Below are positions 1 through 7,771 of a stretch of 64,000 nucleotides of DNA, piece after piece. Source of the stretch: Mesorhizobium sp. INR15 (GTDB lineage: Bacteria > Pseudomonadota > Alphaproteobacteria > Rhizobiales > Rhizobiaceae); assembly GCF_015500075.1 (NCBI RefSeq), contig NZ_CP045496.1:4412001-4476000 (forward strand), given 5' to 3'. The notes under the pieces were generated by a model. The model had not been told where the DNA came from. It worked only from the letters and a program-made list of their open reading frames with translations, and searched no databases. Every line of letters begins with the position of its first letter. The first letter of the stretch is position 1. The translations under genes and the position numbers were made by a program.

Positions 1-315
1 GACCGGGCCCGCGTGGTGGCTGACTCTCAGTTGCGGCTGGACGTCGTGCGGATGGGCTCGACTTTGCGTTTCACCACGGACGCAGGCGAGGACAGGACCG
101 TAACGTTGGTGTTCCCGGCGGAAGCCGATATCGCCGAAGGGAAAGTGTCGATCCTTACCCCGATCGGCGCTGCCCTGATTGGCCTGTCGTCAGGACAGTC
201 CATCGCTTGGACTGCAAGGGACGGGCGTAGCCACCGACTTACCGTCCAAAGTATCGAGCAATTTTTGGGCAAATCTGCCGCTTCTCCGAGTAATCACCTG
301 GTTCGGGCGTCATGA
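1..315 (+). CDS. Rnk-like GreA/GreB C-terminal domain protein (5' end cut by window)
   Basis: The reading frame is open to base 1, and its first residues (RARVVAD) match the middle of the full-length homologue at 24373-24849 (RARIVSD), so the true start lies left of the window and the GTG at 13 is not the start. The visible part is the FKBP-like C-terminal domain of GreA/GreB and Rnk proteins, with the run EGKVSILTPIG, then GLSSGQSI and WTARDGR. Rnk proteins bind RNA polymerase and compete with Gre factors; they were first described as regulators of nucleoside diphosphate kinase. A second Gre-domain gene follows at 464, the same order as in the pair at 24.8-23.6 kb. Family assignment is firm; the exact role is inferred. 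Confidence 0.8.
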   Translation, partial: DRARVVADSQLRLDVVRMGSTLRFTTDAGEDRTVTLVFPAEADIAEGKVSILTPIGAALIGLSSGQSIAWTARDGRSHRLTVQSIEQFLGKSAASPSNHLVRAS

Positions 316-463
316 TGGACGCGCCAATCTTCTGTCGCCTCTCGCTGTTCGGGGGCTGTCTCATCGCAGGATAGCCGCCCCTGCGCCGCTTATGTGCGGC
401 CAGGGGATTCTCCACTGTCGTTTCAACGGAAGCGCTCCCAATGCGGAGCGATGGAGAACTGCG

Positions 464-1012
464 ATGTCACGTGATTCCTGTATCCTCACCACCAAGGATT
501 TTACTATCCTTGAAGTCATGCTCGACCGAAGCCTCGGCAGGGACGATCCGATGGCGGTGTTGCTCGCGCGGAAGATCAATTCGGCGCAAGTCGTCTTCCG
601 CGACGATGTTTCCCCTGACGTCGCAACGGTAAGCAGCCGGGTCGTCTTCAGCGTTGACGGAAGGGACCCGGACACGCGGGTCATTTCGCATGACCGGATG
701 ACCTCGCCGATTGGCCTCTTTCTCCCGATCACCGCCTACCGGGGCCTCGCCTTGGTCGGTCTCTGCGAAGGCCAGGAGTTCAGCCTCCCTGGTCAGGACG
801 GCAAGCAGGAAATTGTGCGTTTGGAAAAGGTACTCTACCAGCCTGAAGCGGCGAGACGGGAAAAGGTCGCGCTCGACCGCGCCGCGGTCTTGACGCCGCG
901 CAAGACGGCCCTCCGGTTGATCCGCGGTGCCTACTACGCCCAGCCCGAAGTTTGCGCTGTCGAGCCGGAGTGGTTTGATGACCCAGCGGCCCCTCTGCCG
1001 CGTGAAGGTTGA
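464..1012 (+). CDS. Second Rnk/GreA-like domain protein (182 aa)
   Basis: The ATG at 464 follows a GGAGA ribosome site at 452. The protein shares a layout with the product of 23653-24213: LTTKDFTILEVM near the N-terminus, then a Gre-type C-terminal domain with PIGLFLPITAYRGLALVGL, then YQPEAARRE. The N-terminal LTTKD segment resembles the coiled-coil entry of Rnk proteins. It probably modulates RNA polymerase, but no family member with this exact architecture is known to me. It lies 148 bp after the first Rnk-like gene and is probably cotranscribed with it. The last 40 residues are poorly conserved between the two copies. Confidence 0.7.
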   Translation: MSRDSCILTTKDFTILEVMLDRSLGRDDPMAVLLARKINSAQVVFRDDVSPDVATVSSRVVFSVDGRDPDTRVISHDRMTSPIGLFLPITAYRGLALVGLCEGQEFSLPGQDGKQEIVRLEKVLYQPEAARREKVALDRAAVLTPRKTALRLIRGAYYAQPEVCAVEPEWFDDPAAPLPREG

Positions 1013-1393
1013 TGGCGGCAGGCGGTAGGCAATACGGCATGATGTCTTACCGTCCTGGCGACAGGTGTTCTTACCCTAGGGACGGTCCCCAGGTAATGAG
1101 GCGGCGCCATGCGGTTTCTCGAACCGCGAGCGCCGCCTTCGACAGAAGGACGCTGCTCAAGATCGTTGCTGCATTCTCCGTAGGCTGGCCGCCTGGCCGG
1201 TGCATGGGCCAACGCAACCTTCGAGATCCTGCCTGATCGGCCTTCGGCGAGCATTTCTGACAAAACACTGGGTAGCTCGGTTCTCGCTTAACCGTGCTTG
1301 GTTGGCTCGGCGTTATCCTAGGCTGGCCTCTCGCGAAGCGATGTGCATTCACCCTGACACGCGCGTGTTAATTTAAGACGTAGGAGACAAGTA
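1013..1393. other. Intergenic stretch, no gene seen
   Basis: Short open frames here have no ribosome site and no recognisable composition. The segment ends with GGAG at 1383, which serves the small membrane peptide that follows. Confidence 0.5.
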
Positions 1394-1468
1394 TTGGACA
1401 TCACCACAAAAGCGGTCATCGCAATAGGCTTGTTGGGTTTAATGGTGATTGCGTTCGCAATGCTCTGA
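1394..1468 (+). CDS. Possible 24-residue single-span membrane peptide
   Basis: A TTG at 1394 is preceded by AGGAGA seven bases upstream. It opens a frame of 24 codons that starts MDITTKAVIAIG and continues LLGLMVIAFAML, i.e. a short polar head and one hydrophobic helix. Size and shape recall the tiny subunits that stabilise membrane oxidases or transporters (CydX, CcoQ type), but no specific family is recognised. A GC-rich hairpin lies 45 bp downstream. Support is the ribosome site plus composition only. Confidence 0.4.
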   Translation: MDITTKAVIAIGLLGLMVIAFAML

Positions 1469-1513
1469 CATTTTCCAAAACCGGATCCGCCACGTGAACT
1501 ACCCATGCAACTT

Positions 1514-1543
1514 GCGGTCCCACTCGACTTTCGGGTGGGCCGC
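1514..1543. terminator. GC-rich hairpin, possible terminator
   Basis: The arms GCGGTCCCACTCG and CGGGTGGGCCGC pair with two mismatches around a short loop. No T-run follows on either strand, so terminator function is uncertain. Confidence 0.3.
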
Positions 1544-1595
1544 CTCTAGCAAGGTGAGCGGTCGTGTTTATGCGACCACCCCCCGTTGCCTACGT

Positions 1596-1721
1596 TTACC
1601 GACGCTTACCGAGCACGATGCCCTTTATGGCAAGTTCGGAGGTCGACGCAGCCTGTGACGACTTCACTTTGATCTGCTTGGGCTTGCGAGCTTCGCGGTT
1701 ACCCTTCTTCTGGGGAGGCAT
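1596..1721 (-). CDS. Small basic protein (41 aa)
   Basis: ATG at 1721 (reverse strand) follows a strong GGAAGGAA ribosome site. The product begins MPPQKKGNREARKPKQ and ends IVLGKRR. It is very basic (many K/R), has no membrane segment and no cysteine. Similar short lysine-rich MPPQKKxNREAKKPK-type proteins are, to my recollection, common hypothetical proteins in rhizobia; their role is unknown, and nucleic-acid binding is only a guess from charge. The gene's leader carries two hairpins (1755-1779 and 1817-1850). Confidence 0.6.
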   Translation of the reverse strand: MPPQKKGNREARKPKQIKVKSSQAASTSELAIKGIVLGKRR

Positions 1722-2197
1722 TTCGGTTCCTTCCATTTAAGATAGAGCATCCGCACGGCTGCGCTGAATTCGCAGCCGTCCGGTGGCTCTCTTCTCTTTG
1801 CGACGATAGGAAGTTTCCCTGGCTCAGCGTCTCTGAACGCCAAGCCAGGGCTAGCGGCGCGTTTGCGGGCGCTTCCGGAAGGACAGTTCGTGGAAATATA
1901 TCTGGCTCATGGTGACGAGTGTGGTCGACTCTCGAGGAATGTCAATTGATTTTGAAACAAAGTGAAATATAGGTTCTGTGGCATAGCGTCGCCTTGAATC
2001 AAAATAGAATATAGTTAAGTTTACTGTATGTGTATAGTGAATTTGATAAAGATATCAAGGCTTGTCGGGAAGGGGCGCATTCTTCCCCGGGTCAGGCGCT
2101 CGTACTTTTAATTCGGTACCATTGCTGCTTCGGGGGAATCAATAACTGCGTTTTTGTTCCCTGCTGTGCCTTTGGCGCCGCGCAGATGGAGGATGTC
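1722..2197. other. Intergenic region with two strong hairpins
   Basis: Holds an inverted repeat at 1755-1779 (ACGGCTGCG / CGCAGCCGT, 7-base loop) and a two-part hairpin at 1817-1850 (CCCTGGCT / AGCCAGGG outside, GCGT / ACGC inside). The 1900-2050 part is unusually AT-rich. A frame runs in from 2030 but has no ribosome site before 2188. No other gene is supported. Confidence 0.5.
1817..1850 (-). ncRNA. Structured leader element, copy 1
   Basis: Read on the reverse strand this is CCCTGGCTTGGCG, a loop, then a closing arm AGCCAGGG. A closely similar element occurs at 7772-7815. In both cases it lies 95-100 bp upstream of a reverse-strand start codon (1721 and 7676), which suggests a cis-acting 5' leader structure or a short sRNA. 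No known RNA family is recognised. Confidence 0.35.
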
Positions 2198-2374
2198 ATG
2201 ACACCAGCTCGCACGAGGCGAATTTGCCTCACATGTAATCGATTCCTTCCGAGAGCTGCCTGGAGATGTTTCTGGTGCGGTCGAGCGACCCTCCTCCCGT
2301 GGACGGAGATGCCTTGTATGCAACAGCGAATGCGTCATGAATCGGAACCAGTGCGAAGCAGGGTGACGTCATGA
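2198..2374 (+). CDS. Small CxxC...CxxC zinc-ribbon-like protein (58 aa)
   Basis: ATG at 2198 has GGAGG six bases upstream, so the longer frame from 2030 is not needed. The protein starts MTPARTRRICLTCNRF and carries CLTC and CFWC about a dozen residues apart, a spacing that fits a zinc knuckle, plus a lone cysteine further on. Its stop overlaps the start of the Nudix gene (ATGA), so the two are translationally coupled. Function unknown; metal binding is inferred from the cysteine pairs. Confidence 0.55.
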   Translation: MTPARTRRICLTCNRFLPRAAWRCFWCGRATLLPWTEMPCMQQRMRHESEPVRSRVTS

Positions 2375-2877
2375 AGACGATGCTGCCTCAGGATACGTTA
2401 CTGCAGCAGTATGCTGCGCTTCCGTGGCGCGTGAACCAGGAAGGATTCCTCGAAGTGCTTCTGGTCACGTCACGTCGCCGCCACCGATGGACAGTGCCGA
2501 AAGGATGGCAGGTGAAGCATCGTTCCGCCTCGCAGTCCGCAGAAACGGAAGCGTTCGAAGAGGCAGGCGTCATTGGCCTGATCGGACCCCAGCCGATCGG
2601 AAGCTACCTCTATTCGAAGCGGCGCGATGATGGTTCTTTCGAACCCTGCAGCGTCACCATCTTCGGACTGTATGTCCAGGCTGAACTGCACACTTGGCCG
2701 GAAAGGAGCATGCGCAAGAGGCGATGGTTGTCTGCCGCGGCAGCGTGTGACGTAGTTGGCGAACCGACGCTGGCCGAGTTCCTCAAAACGCTGCGCCAAG
2801 GTCAACGTGATCGGGCGGCTCCGGAAACCTGTGCACGCCACCTCCGTCAGCCGTCAGCCATGAGCGCGATGGATTGA
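2371..2877 (+). CDS. Nudix hydrolase, DIPP/MutT-like (168 aa)
   Basis: Hydrolyses nucleoside diphosphates linked to another group; the opening (QYAALPWRV, then LLVTSRRRHRWTVPKGW) is typical of the diphosphoinositol-polyphosphate-type Nudix enzymes found widely in rhizobia. The Nudix box starts PKGWQVK and ends EAFEEAGV: the metal-binding EAFEE core is intact, but the first box glutamate is replaced by arginine and the arginine of the REUxEE part by threonine. Activity may therefore be altered. Start overlaps the stop of the small CxxC protein. The tail after residue 140 is variable. Confidence 0.85.
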   Translation: MKTMLPQDTLLQQYAALPWRVNQEGFLEVLLVTSRRRHRWTVPKGWQVKHRSASQSAETEAFEEAGVIGLIGPQPIGSYLYSKRRDDGSFEPCSVTIFGLYVQAELHTWPERSMRKRRWLSAAAACDVVGEPTLAEFLKTLRQGQRDRAAPETCARHLRQPSAMSAMD

Positions 2878-3015
2878 AAGCTGCCATCGAAAGTTTCGAG
2901 ATGCATTGAAGCCGGATCGATGAGCGAGAAAATCTCCGAGGCGAGACTGAAACTGACTCGAGCCTATTGACCGACCCGCCCACGCCAGCCGCGCAGCGCG
3001 GCATAACTGCGAAAG

Positions 3016-3159
3016 CTAGACGAACATCATAACGACGATCGCACCGATAACGATCAGGACAAGCCCACCGATCAGCATAGGCAGCAGGCTGTTGTCTGGG
3101 TCAACGCCCGACTCGAATTGCCCTGTTACCGGCTTGTCCTTCTTCTTTCGTTCAACCAT
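3016..3159 (-). CDS. Small C-terminally anchored membrane protein (47 aa)
   Basis: ATG at 3159 is preceded by GGAG. The protein has a charged N-terminus (MVERKKKDKPVTGQF), a linker, then a single hydrophobic segment (MLIGGLVLIVIGAIVVMM) reaching the C-terminus. The layout is that of a tail-anchored inner-membrane peptide. No family is recognised. It converges with the Nudix gene and lies downstream of the NsrR gene, without obvious operon linkage (140 bp gap). Confidence 0.55.
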   Translation of the reverse strand: MVERKKKDKPVTGQFESGVDPDNSLLPMLIGGLVLIVIGAIVVMMFV

Positions 3160-3299
3160 TGCTAATCTCCATTCGAGGAAGCGGTACGAGTCAGGCAGGA
3201 AACGCCTCGCCGGCATGAGTGGCTGTGACAACTCTCTCCTACGCTCATGTCGAAGACGATGATCCCGCTCTCCCCCTTCGGCGCAAATAGATGTCGAGC

Positions 3300-3761
3300 T
3301 TACTTGACGTTTCGCGCCCCGCCGGTGGGGTGTGGACGTGGCGGTCCGCTGAGGAAGTCCTGTGGCATCAGCGAGACGTCGGCCAACGTGTAACGGTCAA
3401 GGGTGTTCTGGAAGGAGACCATCGCTTCGCCAAACATGCTTGAAAGCTTGCAGGATCTTGTGAGCACGCATTTGTTGCCGGTCGCGAAACACTCGACCAG
3501 CGCGAAATCCGGCTCAGTCAGCCGCACGACGTCGCCGATGCGGATCATCTCGGGCCGGCGACCGAGAACAAGCCCGCCGGAGCGTCCGCGAATTGCCTTC
3601 AGGTAGCCATTGCGCGTCAATGTATTGGCGACCTTGTTAAGGTGCGTCTTGGACACGTTGAAGGTGCGTGCCGCTTCCTCAATGGTGATCAGCCGGTCGC
3701 CGGCAGAGGCCGCGTACATCAGCATTCTCAGGGCATAGTCCGAGAAGTTGGTCAGCCGCAC
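3300..3761 (-). CDS. nsrR: Rrf2-family NO-sensing repressor, NsrR-like (153 aa)
   Basis: An Fe-S transcription factor that represses NO-defence genes until NO damages its cluster. GTG at 3761 has GGGAGGA eight bases upstream; longer frames into the globin gene are not real. The protein opens with MRLTNFSDYALRML, the classical NsrR/Rrf2 N-terminus, followed by the winged helix (VSKTHLNKVANTL and IRGRSGGLVLG). Three cysteines at 91, 98 and 104 match the cluster ligands of NsrR/IscR. It lies 61 bp downstream of a group III globin on the same strand, and a candidate NsrR operator precedes that globin, so the unit is probably autoregulated. Confidence 0.88.
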   Translation of the reverse strand: MRLTNFSDYALRMLMYAASAGDRLITIEEAARTFNVSKTHLNKVANTLTRNGYLKAIRGRSGGLVLGRRPEMIRIGDVVRLTEPDFALVECFATGNKCVLTRSCKLSSMFGEAMVSFQNTLDRYTLADVSLMPQDFLSGPPRPHPTGGARNVK

Positions 3762-3822
3762 CGACGAGTCCTCCCGTGGATCGCCATCTTGTTGCAAGAA
3801 CCACTCACGGACCTGTTCGGCA

Positions 3823-4287
3823 TCAAAGTTCTTTCTCGACGATAGGTTCGACGCCAATCGTGGTCTCGCCACGACTAAAGGCGACCGCGAGGCGGAAACT
3901 GTGAGCGATGCGCAGAGCACGATCCATGAACAGTGCCGCGACCTCGGGCGGACAGACCCGGCGCACTGTTACGCGAAACAGCTTTAGCCAACGTCGGAAA
4001 TGCGCCTCACCAAGACCGGCTATCGCCAGATGTGGCGGCAGCGGCCGTCCCTCATACCGGGACGTTCGCAGCAACGTCGCGGACCAGAAATCACACATCT
4101 TCGCCAGATGGCGCGGCCATTCGTCGGGTTGTATCCTGTGGTGAAAGATGGGGCCAAGAAGCTCATCTCGGCGAATTTCATCATAGAAACCGTGAACCAC
4201 ACCATGGATCATGGTCTCATCGAGCACATCCGGCAACGGGACGCCGTCTATGACAATCGTCCTCTTGCTCCGACCATTTTCGCTCAT
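3823..4287 (-). CDS. Group III truncated haemoglobin (154 aa)
   Basis: Small haem protein of the trHbIII (Ctb/Cgb) class, thought to detoxify NO or handle oxygen. ATG at 4287 follows AAGGAG at good spacing. Diagnostic segments are FYDEIRRDELLGPIF, the MCDFWSATLL helix, PPHLAIAGL with the proximal histidine, and HFRRWLKLF. It forms a transcription unit with the nsrR-like gene downstream. A second group III globin (28826-29239) shares the same blocks but is clearly divergent. Role in NO defence is inferred from family and neighbour. Confidence 0.88.
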   Translation of the reverse strand: MSENGRSKRTIVIDGVPLPDVLDETMIHGVVHGFYDEIRRDELLGPIFHHRIQPDEWPRHLAKMCDFWSATLLRTSRYEGRPLPPHLAIAGLGEAHFRRWLKLFRVTVRRVCPPEVAALFMDRALRIAHSFRLAVAFSRGETTIGVEPIVEKEL

Positions 4288-4349
4288 GTGCGCGCTCCTT
4301 GCGATAACTCTCATCATGTCCTGGCCGATCCAGCTAGCATTCGCGCTAA

Positions 4350-4372
4350 AAGATATATTGTCAATACATGTT
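4350..4372 (-). promoter_or_regulatory. Candidate NsrR operator over the globin promoter
   Basis: The sequence AAGATATATTG-TCAATACATGTT is an imperfect palindrome of the NsrR type (half-site resembling AAGATGYATT). On the reverse strand TTGACA (4359-4364) can serve as the -35 box of the globin-nsrR unit, so bound repressor would block the promoter. Confidence 0.5.
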
Positions 4373-4653
4373 ATAGAGCGCGGTTCAGAAAACGGGCTTC
4401 GGAGCGCGTTCTGCTGACGCCAAAGTTTATGCTGAGTGCGCAGAACCTTCACTTCGCCGCATGCGTTTTTTGACCTGACATCCTTAAGGCGTGGACAGAT
4501 TGGGAAGGAAGCCGGCGGCAGCCATGCTGCTGGGCAGTTCAGTGCTCATAGCGATCATGGACGCAGTCGCGACAGGTCGAGAGGGAAAGCCTAAGCCTCA
4601 AGCGGAAGAAAACTCGCATGACCCAGTGGCAACATGTCCCGGGCTAGCCGGGT
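4373..4653. other. Gap between globin promoter and EIIA-like gene
   Basis: A plus-strand frame (4491-4682) lacks a ribosome site and has no recognisable product, so it is not called. Nothing else is seen. Confidence 0.4.
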
Positions 4654-5199
4654 CTAGGCATTGCCAAGGTGTTTGGGCATGACGACGCTAGATTCGACGT
4701 GAAGAGTGTACAAATCAGTGGATATAGTCCCGACGGCTGGACACGATTCAGTTTTGAAAATCGCCATAACTTCGTCGGCCGATCTTGCACGTCGGAGTCC
4801 TTCCCTGGTCCCAGGTGCGCGGAGCAGTCGGCATGTCTGTGCAAGGGCGGGAAGGAAGGCGGCAACGGCGGAGCGCGGCCACAGCAGCGTGTAAACGAGA
4901 TCAACGGGATCGTCATCGGGGCCGTGAAAATCGATAGGTCGTGCTAATCGAGTCAAAGATGCGACCGGCGAAACGATCCTGTCGAACAGAGCGTGCGGGA
5001 TCGCGACGCCACGACCGATACCCGTCGAACTAAGGCGCTCACGCTGCAAAAGGCCACGAAGAACCGTCTGCTCGTCAAGCCGGGTGTGTTTCGGCGTGGA
5101 ATAAGGACCCCGTTTCAGGGGTGATCGGCGTCCAAAAAGGACCCCTGTAACGCAGGGTTGTCACACTGCCTTCGGTTTCATCGGAGGCATTTGTTTTGG

Positions 5200-6699
5200 A
5201 TGTTGGTTGTGGAGACGATAGCGAAGATACGCCGGCTTTCGCTGGTCCAGGGGAAGTCGATCAAGGAGATCTGCCGCGAGTTGAGGATATCGCGGAAGGT
5301 TGTCCGGAAGGTGCTGCGGTCAGACGCGACGGAGTTCCGCTACGAGCGCGAACGGCAGCCGATGCCAAAGATCGGCCCTTGGCAGGATCAGCTCGACGGG
5401 CTTTTGGATGGCAACCACGGCAAGGCGGGGCGCGAGCGGCTGACTCTGATCCGGATTTACGAGGAGCTTCGCGGGCTCGGCTATGAAGGCAGCTACGATG
5501 CGGTCCGTCGATACGCGAAGGGCTGGGCGAAGGAGCAAGGATCGGCAACGGCGGAAGCCTATGTGCCATTGTTCTTCGCGCCGGGCGAGGCCTACCAGTT
5601 CGACTGGAGCCACGAGATCGTCCTGATCAACGGCGTGACAGTGACCGTGAAGGTCGCCCATGTCCGGCTCTGCCACAGCCGCATGATGTTCGTCAGGGCC
5701 TATCCGCGCGAGACGCAGGAGATGGTGTTCGACGCGCACGACCGCGCTTTTGCCTTCTTCGGTGGCGCCTGCACGCGCGGCATCTACGACAACATGAAGA
5801 CGGCGGTGGAGACGGTGTTCGTCGGCAAGGACCGGCAATACAATCGCCGCTTCCTGCAGATGTGCAGCCATTATCTGGTGCAGCCGGTCGCCTGCACGCC
5901 GGCGTCTGGCTGGGAGAAGGGTCAGGTCGAGAACCAGGTCGGGCTGGTGCGCGAGCGCTTCTTCACGCCGCGGCTGCGCTTCAAATCCTATGAGGAACTC
6001 AACGCCTGGCTGCTCGACAAATGCATCGCCTACACCAAGGCGCACCGTCACATCGAACAGCCGGAACGAACGATCTGGAACGTGTTCGAGGACGAGCGCG
6101 GCAAACTGGTCGAATATCGCGGCCCCTTCGACGGATTCCATACGGTGCCGGCCTCGGTGTCGAAGACCTGCACGGTGCGCTTCGACAACAACAAATACTC
6201 GGTGCTGTCGACCGCCGTTGGCCGGCCGGTCGAGATTCAGGCCTATGCCGATCGCATCGTCATTCGCCAGGATGGCGTGGTTGTTGCCGAACATGTGCGC
6301 TCATTCGGGCGCGGCGACACGATCTACAACCCGTGGCATTACGTCCCCGTGCTCGCCCGCAAGCCCGGAGCGCTGCGCAACGGAGCGCCGTTCCAGGACT
6401 GGGTTCTGCCATCGGCAATGGAACGGGTCCGGCGCAGATTGAAGTCCGCGGACGATGGCGACCGGCAGATGGTGGCGATCCTGGCTGCCGTTCTCAGTGA
6501 CGGCCTCGACGCGGTCGAGGCGGCCTGCCAGGAGGCGCTCGACCAGAACGTCTGCTCATCAGCCGTCATCATCAACATCCTGGCACGGCAGCGCGATCCG
6601 GCGCCGGCAATCACCATTCTTACCCCGGACGCACTCCGCCTGGCGCATGAGCCGGTTGCCGACTGCGCCCGCTACGACCGCCTCAGGAGGGCAAGCTGA
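5200..6699 (+). CDS. istA: IS21-family transposase IstA (element 1)
   Basis: DDE transposase, about 499 residues. An N-terminal helix-turn-helix (KSIKEICRELRISRKVVRKVL) is followed by the catalytic core, with the first aspartate in YQFDWSH, the second in IYDNMKTAV and the glutamate in KGQVENQVG. The C-terminal part has the usual beta-barrel (KTCTVRFDNNKYSV). An in-frame TTG at 5191 has GGAGG five bases upstream and may be the true start; ATG 5200 is given as the conservative choice. Its stop overlaps the istB start. The protein differs strongly from IstA of element 2. Confidence 0.93.
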   Translation: MLVVETIAKIRRLSLVQGKSIKEICRELRISRKVVRKVLRSDATEFRYERERQPMPKIGPWQDQLDGLLDGNHGKAGRERLTLIRIYEELRGLGYEGSYDAVRRYAKGWAKEQGSATAEAYVPLFFAPGEAYQFDWSHEIVLINGVTVTVKVAHVRLCHSRMMFVRAYPRETQEMVFDAHDRAFAFFGGACTRGIYDNMKTAVETVFVGKDRQYNRRFLQMCSHYLVQPVACTPASGWEKGQVENQVGLVRERFFTPRLRFKSYEELNAWLLDKCIAYTKAHRHIEQPERTIWNVFEDERGKLVEYRGPFDGFHTVPASVSKTCTVRFDNNKYSVLSTAVGRPVEIQAYADRIVIRQDGVVVAEHVRSFGRGDTIYNPWHYVPVLARKPGALRNGAPFQDWVLPSAMERVRRRLKSADDGDRQMVAILAAVLSDGLDAVEAACQEALDQNVCSSAVIINILARQRDPAPAITILTPDALRLAHEPVADCARYDRLRRAS

Positions 6700-7427
6700 T
6701 GGAACGCACGCAGGTTCTGGAACTGATGGGGACGCTGAAGCTCTATGGCATGCGCAGCGCCTATGACGAGGTCATGGCAACGGGTATCAAGCGCCAGCAC
6801 GAGCCGCCGAGGATCGTCGGTGATCTGCTGTCGGCCGAGATCGCCGAGAAGCAGGCCCGCTCCATCAAATACCAGCTCACTGTCGCCAAGCTGCCGATCG
6901 CCAAGGACATCGAGGAGTTCGACTTCGACGGCACGCCGGTCAATGAGGTGCTGGTCCGCGACCTTGCCAACGGCACCTTCGTCGCCGACCAGCGCAACGC
7001 CGTGCTCATCGGCGGCACAGGAACCGGCAAGTCGCATCTGGCAATCGCCATTGCCCGCGCCGTGATCCGCAACGGCTCACGTGGCCGCTTCTTCAACGTC
7101 GTCGATCTCGTCAACCGGCTCGAGACTGAGCACCGCAGCGGCAAGCAGGGCCGCATCGCCGACTACCTGACCCGGCTCGACTTCGTCGTGCTCGATGAAC
7201 TCGGCTATCTGCCGTTCGCACAAGCCGGTGGGCAGTTGCTCTTCCATCTGATCAGCCGGCTCTACGAGCGCACCTCGATCATCGTCACCACCAACCTGGC
7301 ATTCGGCGAATGGCCCGCCGTCTTCGGCGACCCAAAGATGACCACCGCGCTGCTCGACCGTCTCACCCATCACTGCGAGATCATCGAGACCGGAAACGAA
7401 TCCTGGCGCTTCAAGAACCGCGCCTGA
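6699..7427 (+). CDS. istB: IS21-family helper ATPase IstB (element 1)
   Basis: AAA+ ATPase of 242 residues that assembles with IstA for target selection and strand transfer. Walker A is GGTGTGKSHL and Walker B is FVVLDELGYLPF; the sensor segment reads IIVTTNLAFGEW. The N-terminal IstB domain (LELMGTLKLYGMRSAYDE) is complete. Start overlaps the istA stop by one base (TGATG), the standard istA-istB arrangement. Confidence 0.94.
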   Translation: MERTQVLELMGTLKLYGMRSAYDEVMATGIKRQHEPPRIVGDLLSAEIAEKQARSIKYQLTVAKLPIAKDIEEFDFDGTPVNEVLVRDLANGTFVADQRNAVLIGGTGTGKSHLAIAIARAVIRNGSRGRFFNVVDLVNRLETEHRSGKQGRIADYLTRLDFVVLDELGYLPFAQAGGQLLFHLISRLYERTSIIVTTNLAFGEWPAVFGDPKMTTALLDRLTHHCEIIETGNESWRFKNRA

Positions 7428-7708
7428 TCACCCCATCACGCCGATCCGCACTCGCCGGGCTGCGCAACCCAGACCAGCTCCGCCCGGCGAGCGCTGACCA
7501 TTGTGCCTCAAAAAGGGGGTCCCTTTTGCGAGCCGATCCAGGGTCCCAATTGCGGGCCGATTGACAAGCCGGGCTCTCCGCGCAATCCTGATGGCGATCC
7601 GCGACAAGGCCGAATGCTTTCCCTTTGTCGCGAGGTCAAGCGAAATGTCTTCTTCTGACAAGATGGAATAGATCATCGTGGCGGCCCCATGACAATTCAA
7701 AGCGATAA

Positions 7709-7722
7709 CGAAACGCGTTTCG
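7709..7722. promoter_or_regulatory. Perfect 14-bp palindrome, possible operator
   Basis: CGAAACGCGTTTCG is an exact palindrome with a central CG, the style of LacI-family operators. It lies 33 bp upstream of the start codon of the split PtsN-like gene. No LacI-type regulator is present in this window. Confidence 0.35.
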
Positions 7723-7771
7723 CCACACCACCTACGCGAGGCGGTGTTCACACAGCACCATGGTGAAGAAT

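Larger units (their letters stand above)
5085..7566 (+). mobile_element. IS21-family insertion sequence, element 1 (2482 bp)
   Basis: Ends are TGTGTTTCGG at the left and CCGATTGACA at the right (TGTCAATCGG inverted), flanked by the 7-bp direct repeat AGCCGGG at 5078-5084 and 7567-7573. It carries overlapping istA and istB. Subterminal repeats around GGACCC / GGGTCC sit near both ends, as expected for transposase binding sites. Fresh target repeats and intact genes suggest a recent insertion. Confidence 0.93.
4654..7676 (-). pseudogene. PtsN-like EIIA(Ntr) protein, split by an IS21-family element
   Basis: Reading the reverse strand from ATG 7676 to 7567, removing the insertion 5085-7566 plus one 7-bp repeat, and continuing 5084 to 4654 restores one uninterrupted frame of about 178 codons. 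It begins MIYSILSEEDISLDLATKG and contains STGIGRGVAIPHA, the phosphorylated-histidine motif of nitrogen-type PTS EIIA proteins. PtsN proteins report on nitrogen and potassium status by protein contacts. The C-terminal half (VYTLLWPRSAVAAFLP) also fits the family. The insertion falls about 36 codons in, before the active histidine, so only a fragment could be made now. The region upstream carries a palindrome (7709) and a hairpin leader (7772). Confidence 0.8.

Noticed and set aside
4491..4682. Plus-strand frame of 63 codons near the globin promoter
   Set aside because: No ribosome site, no recognisable sequence, overlaps the end of the EIIA gene.
5320..6294. Long reverse-strand frame inside istA of element 1
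   Set aside because: Shadow of the GC-rich istA frame; no ribosome site and low-complexity histidine/arginine composition.
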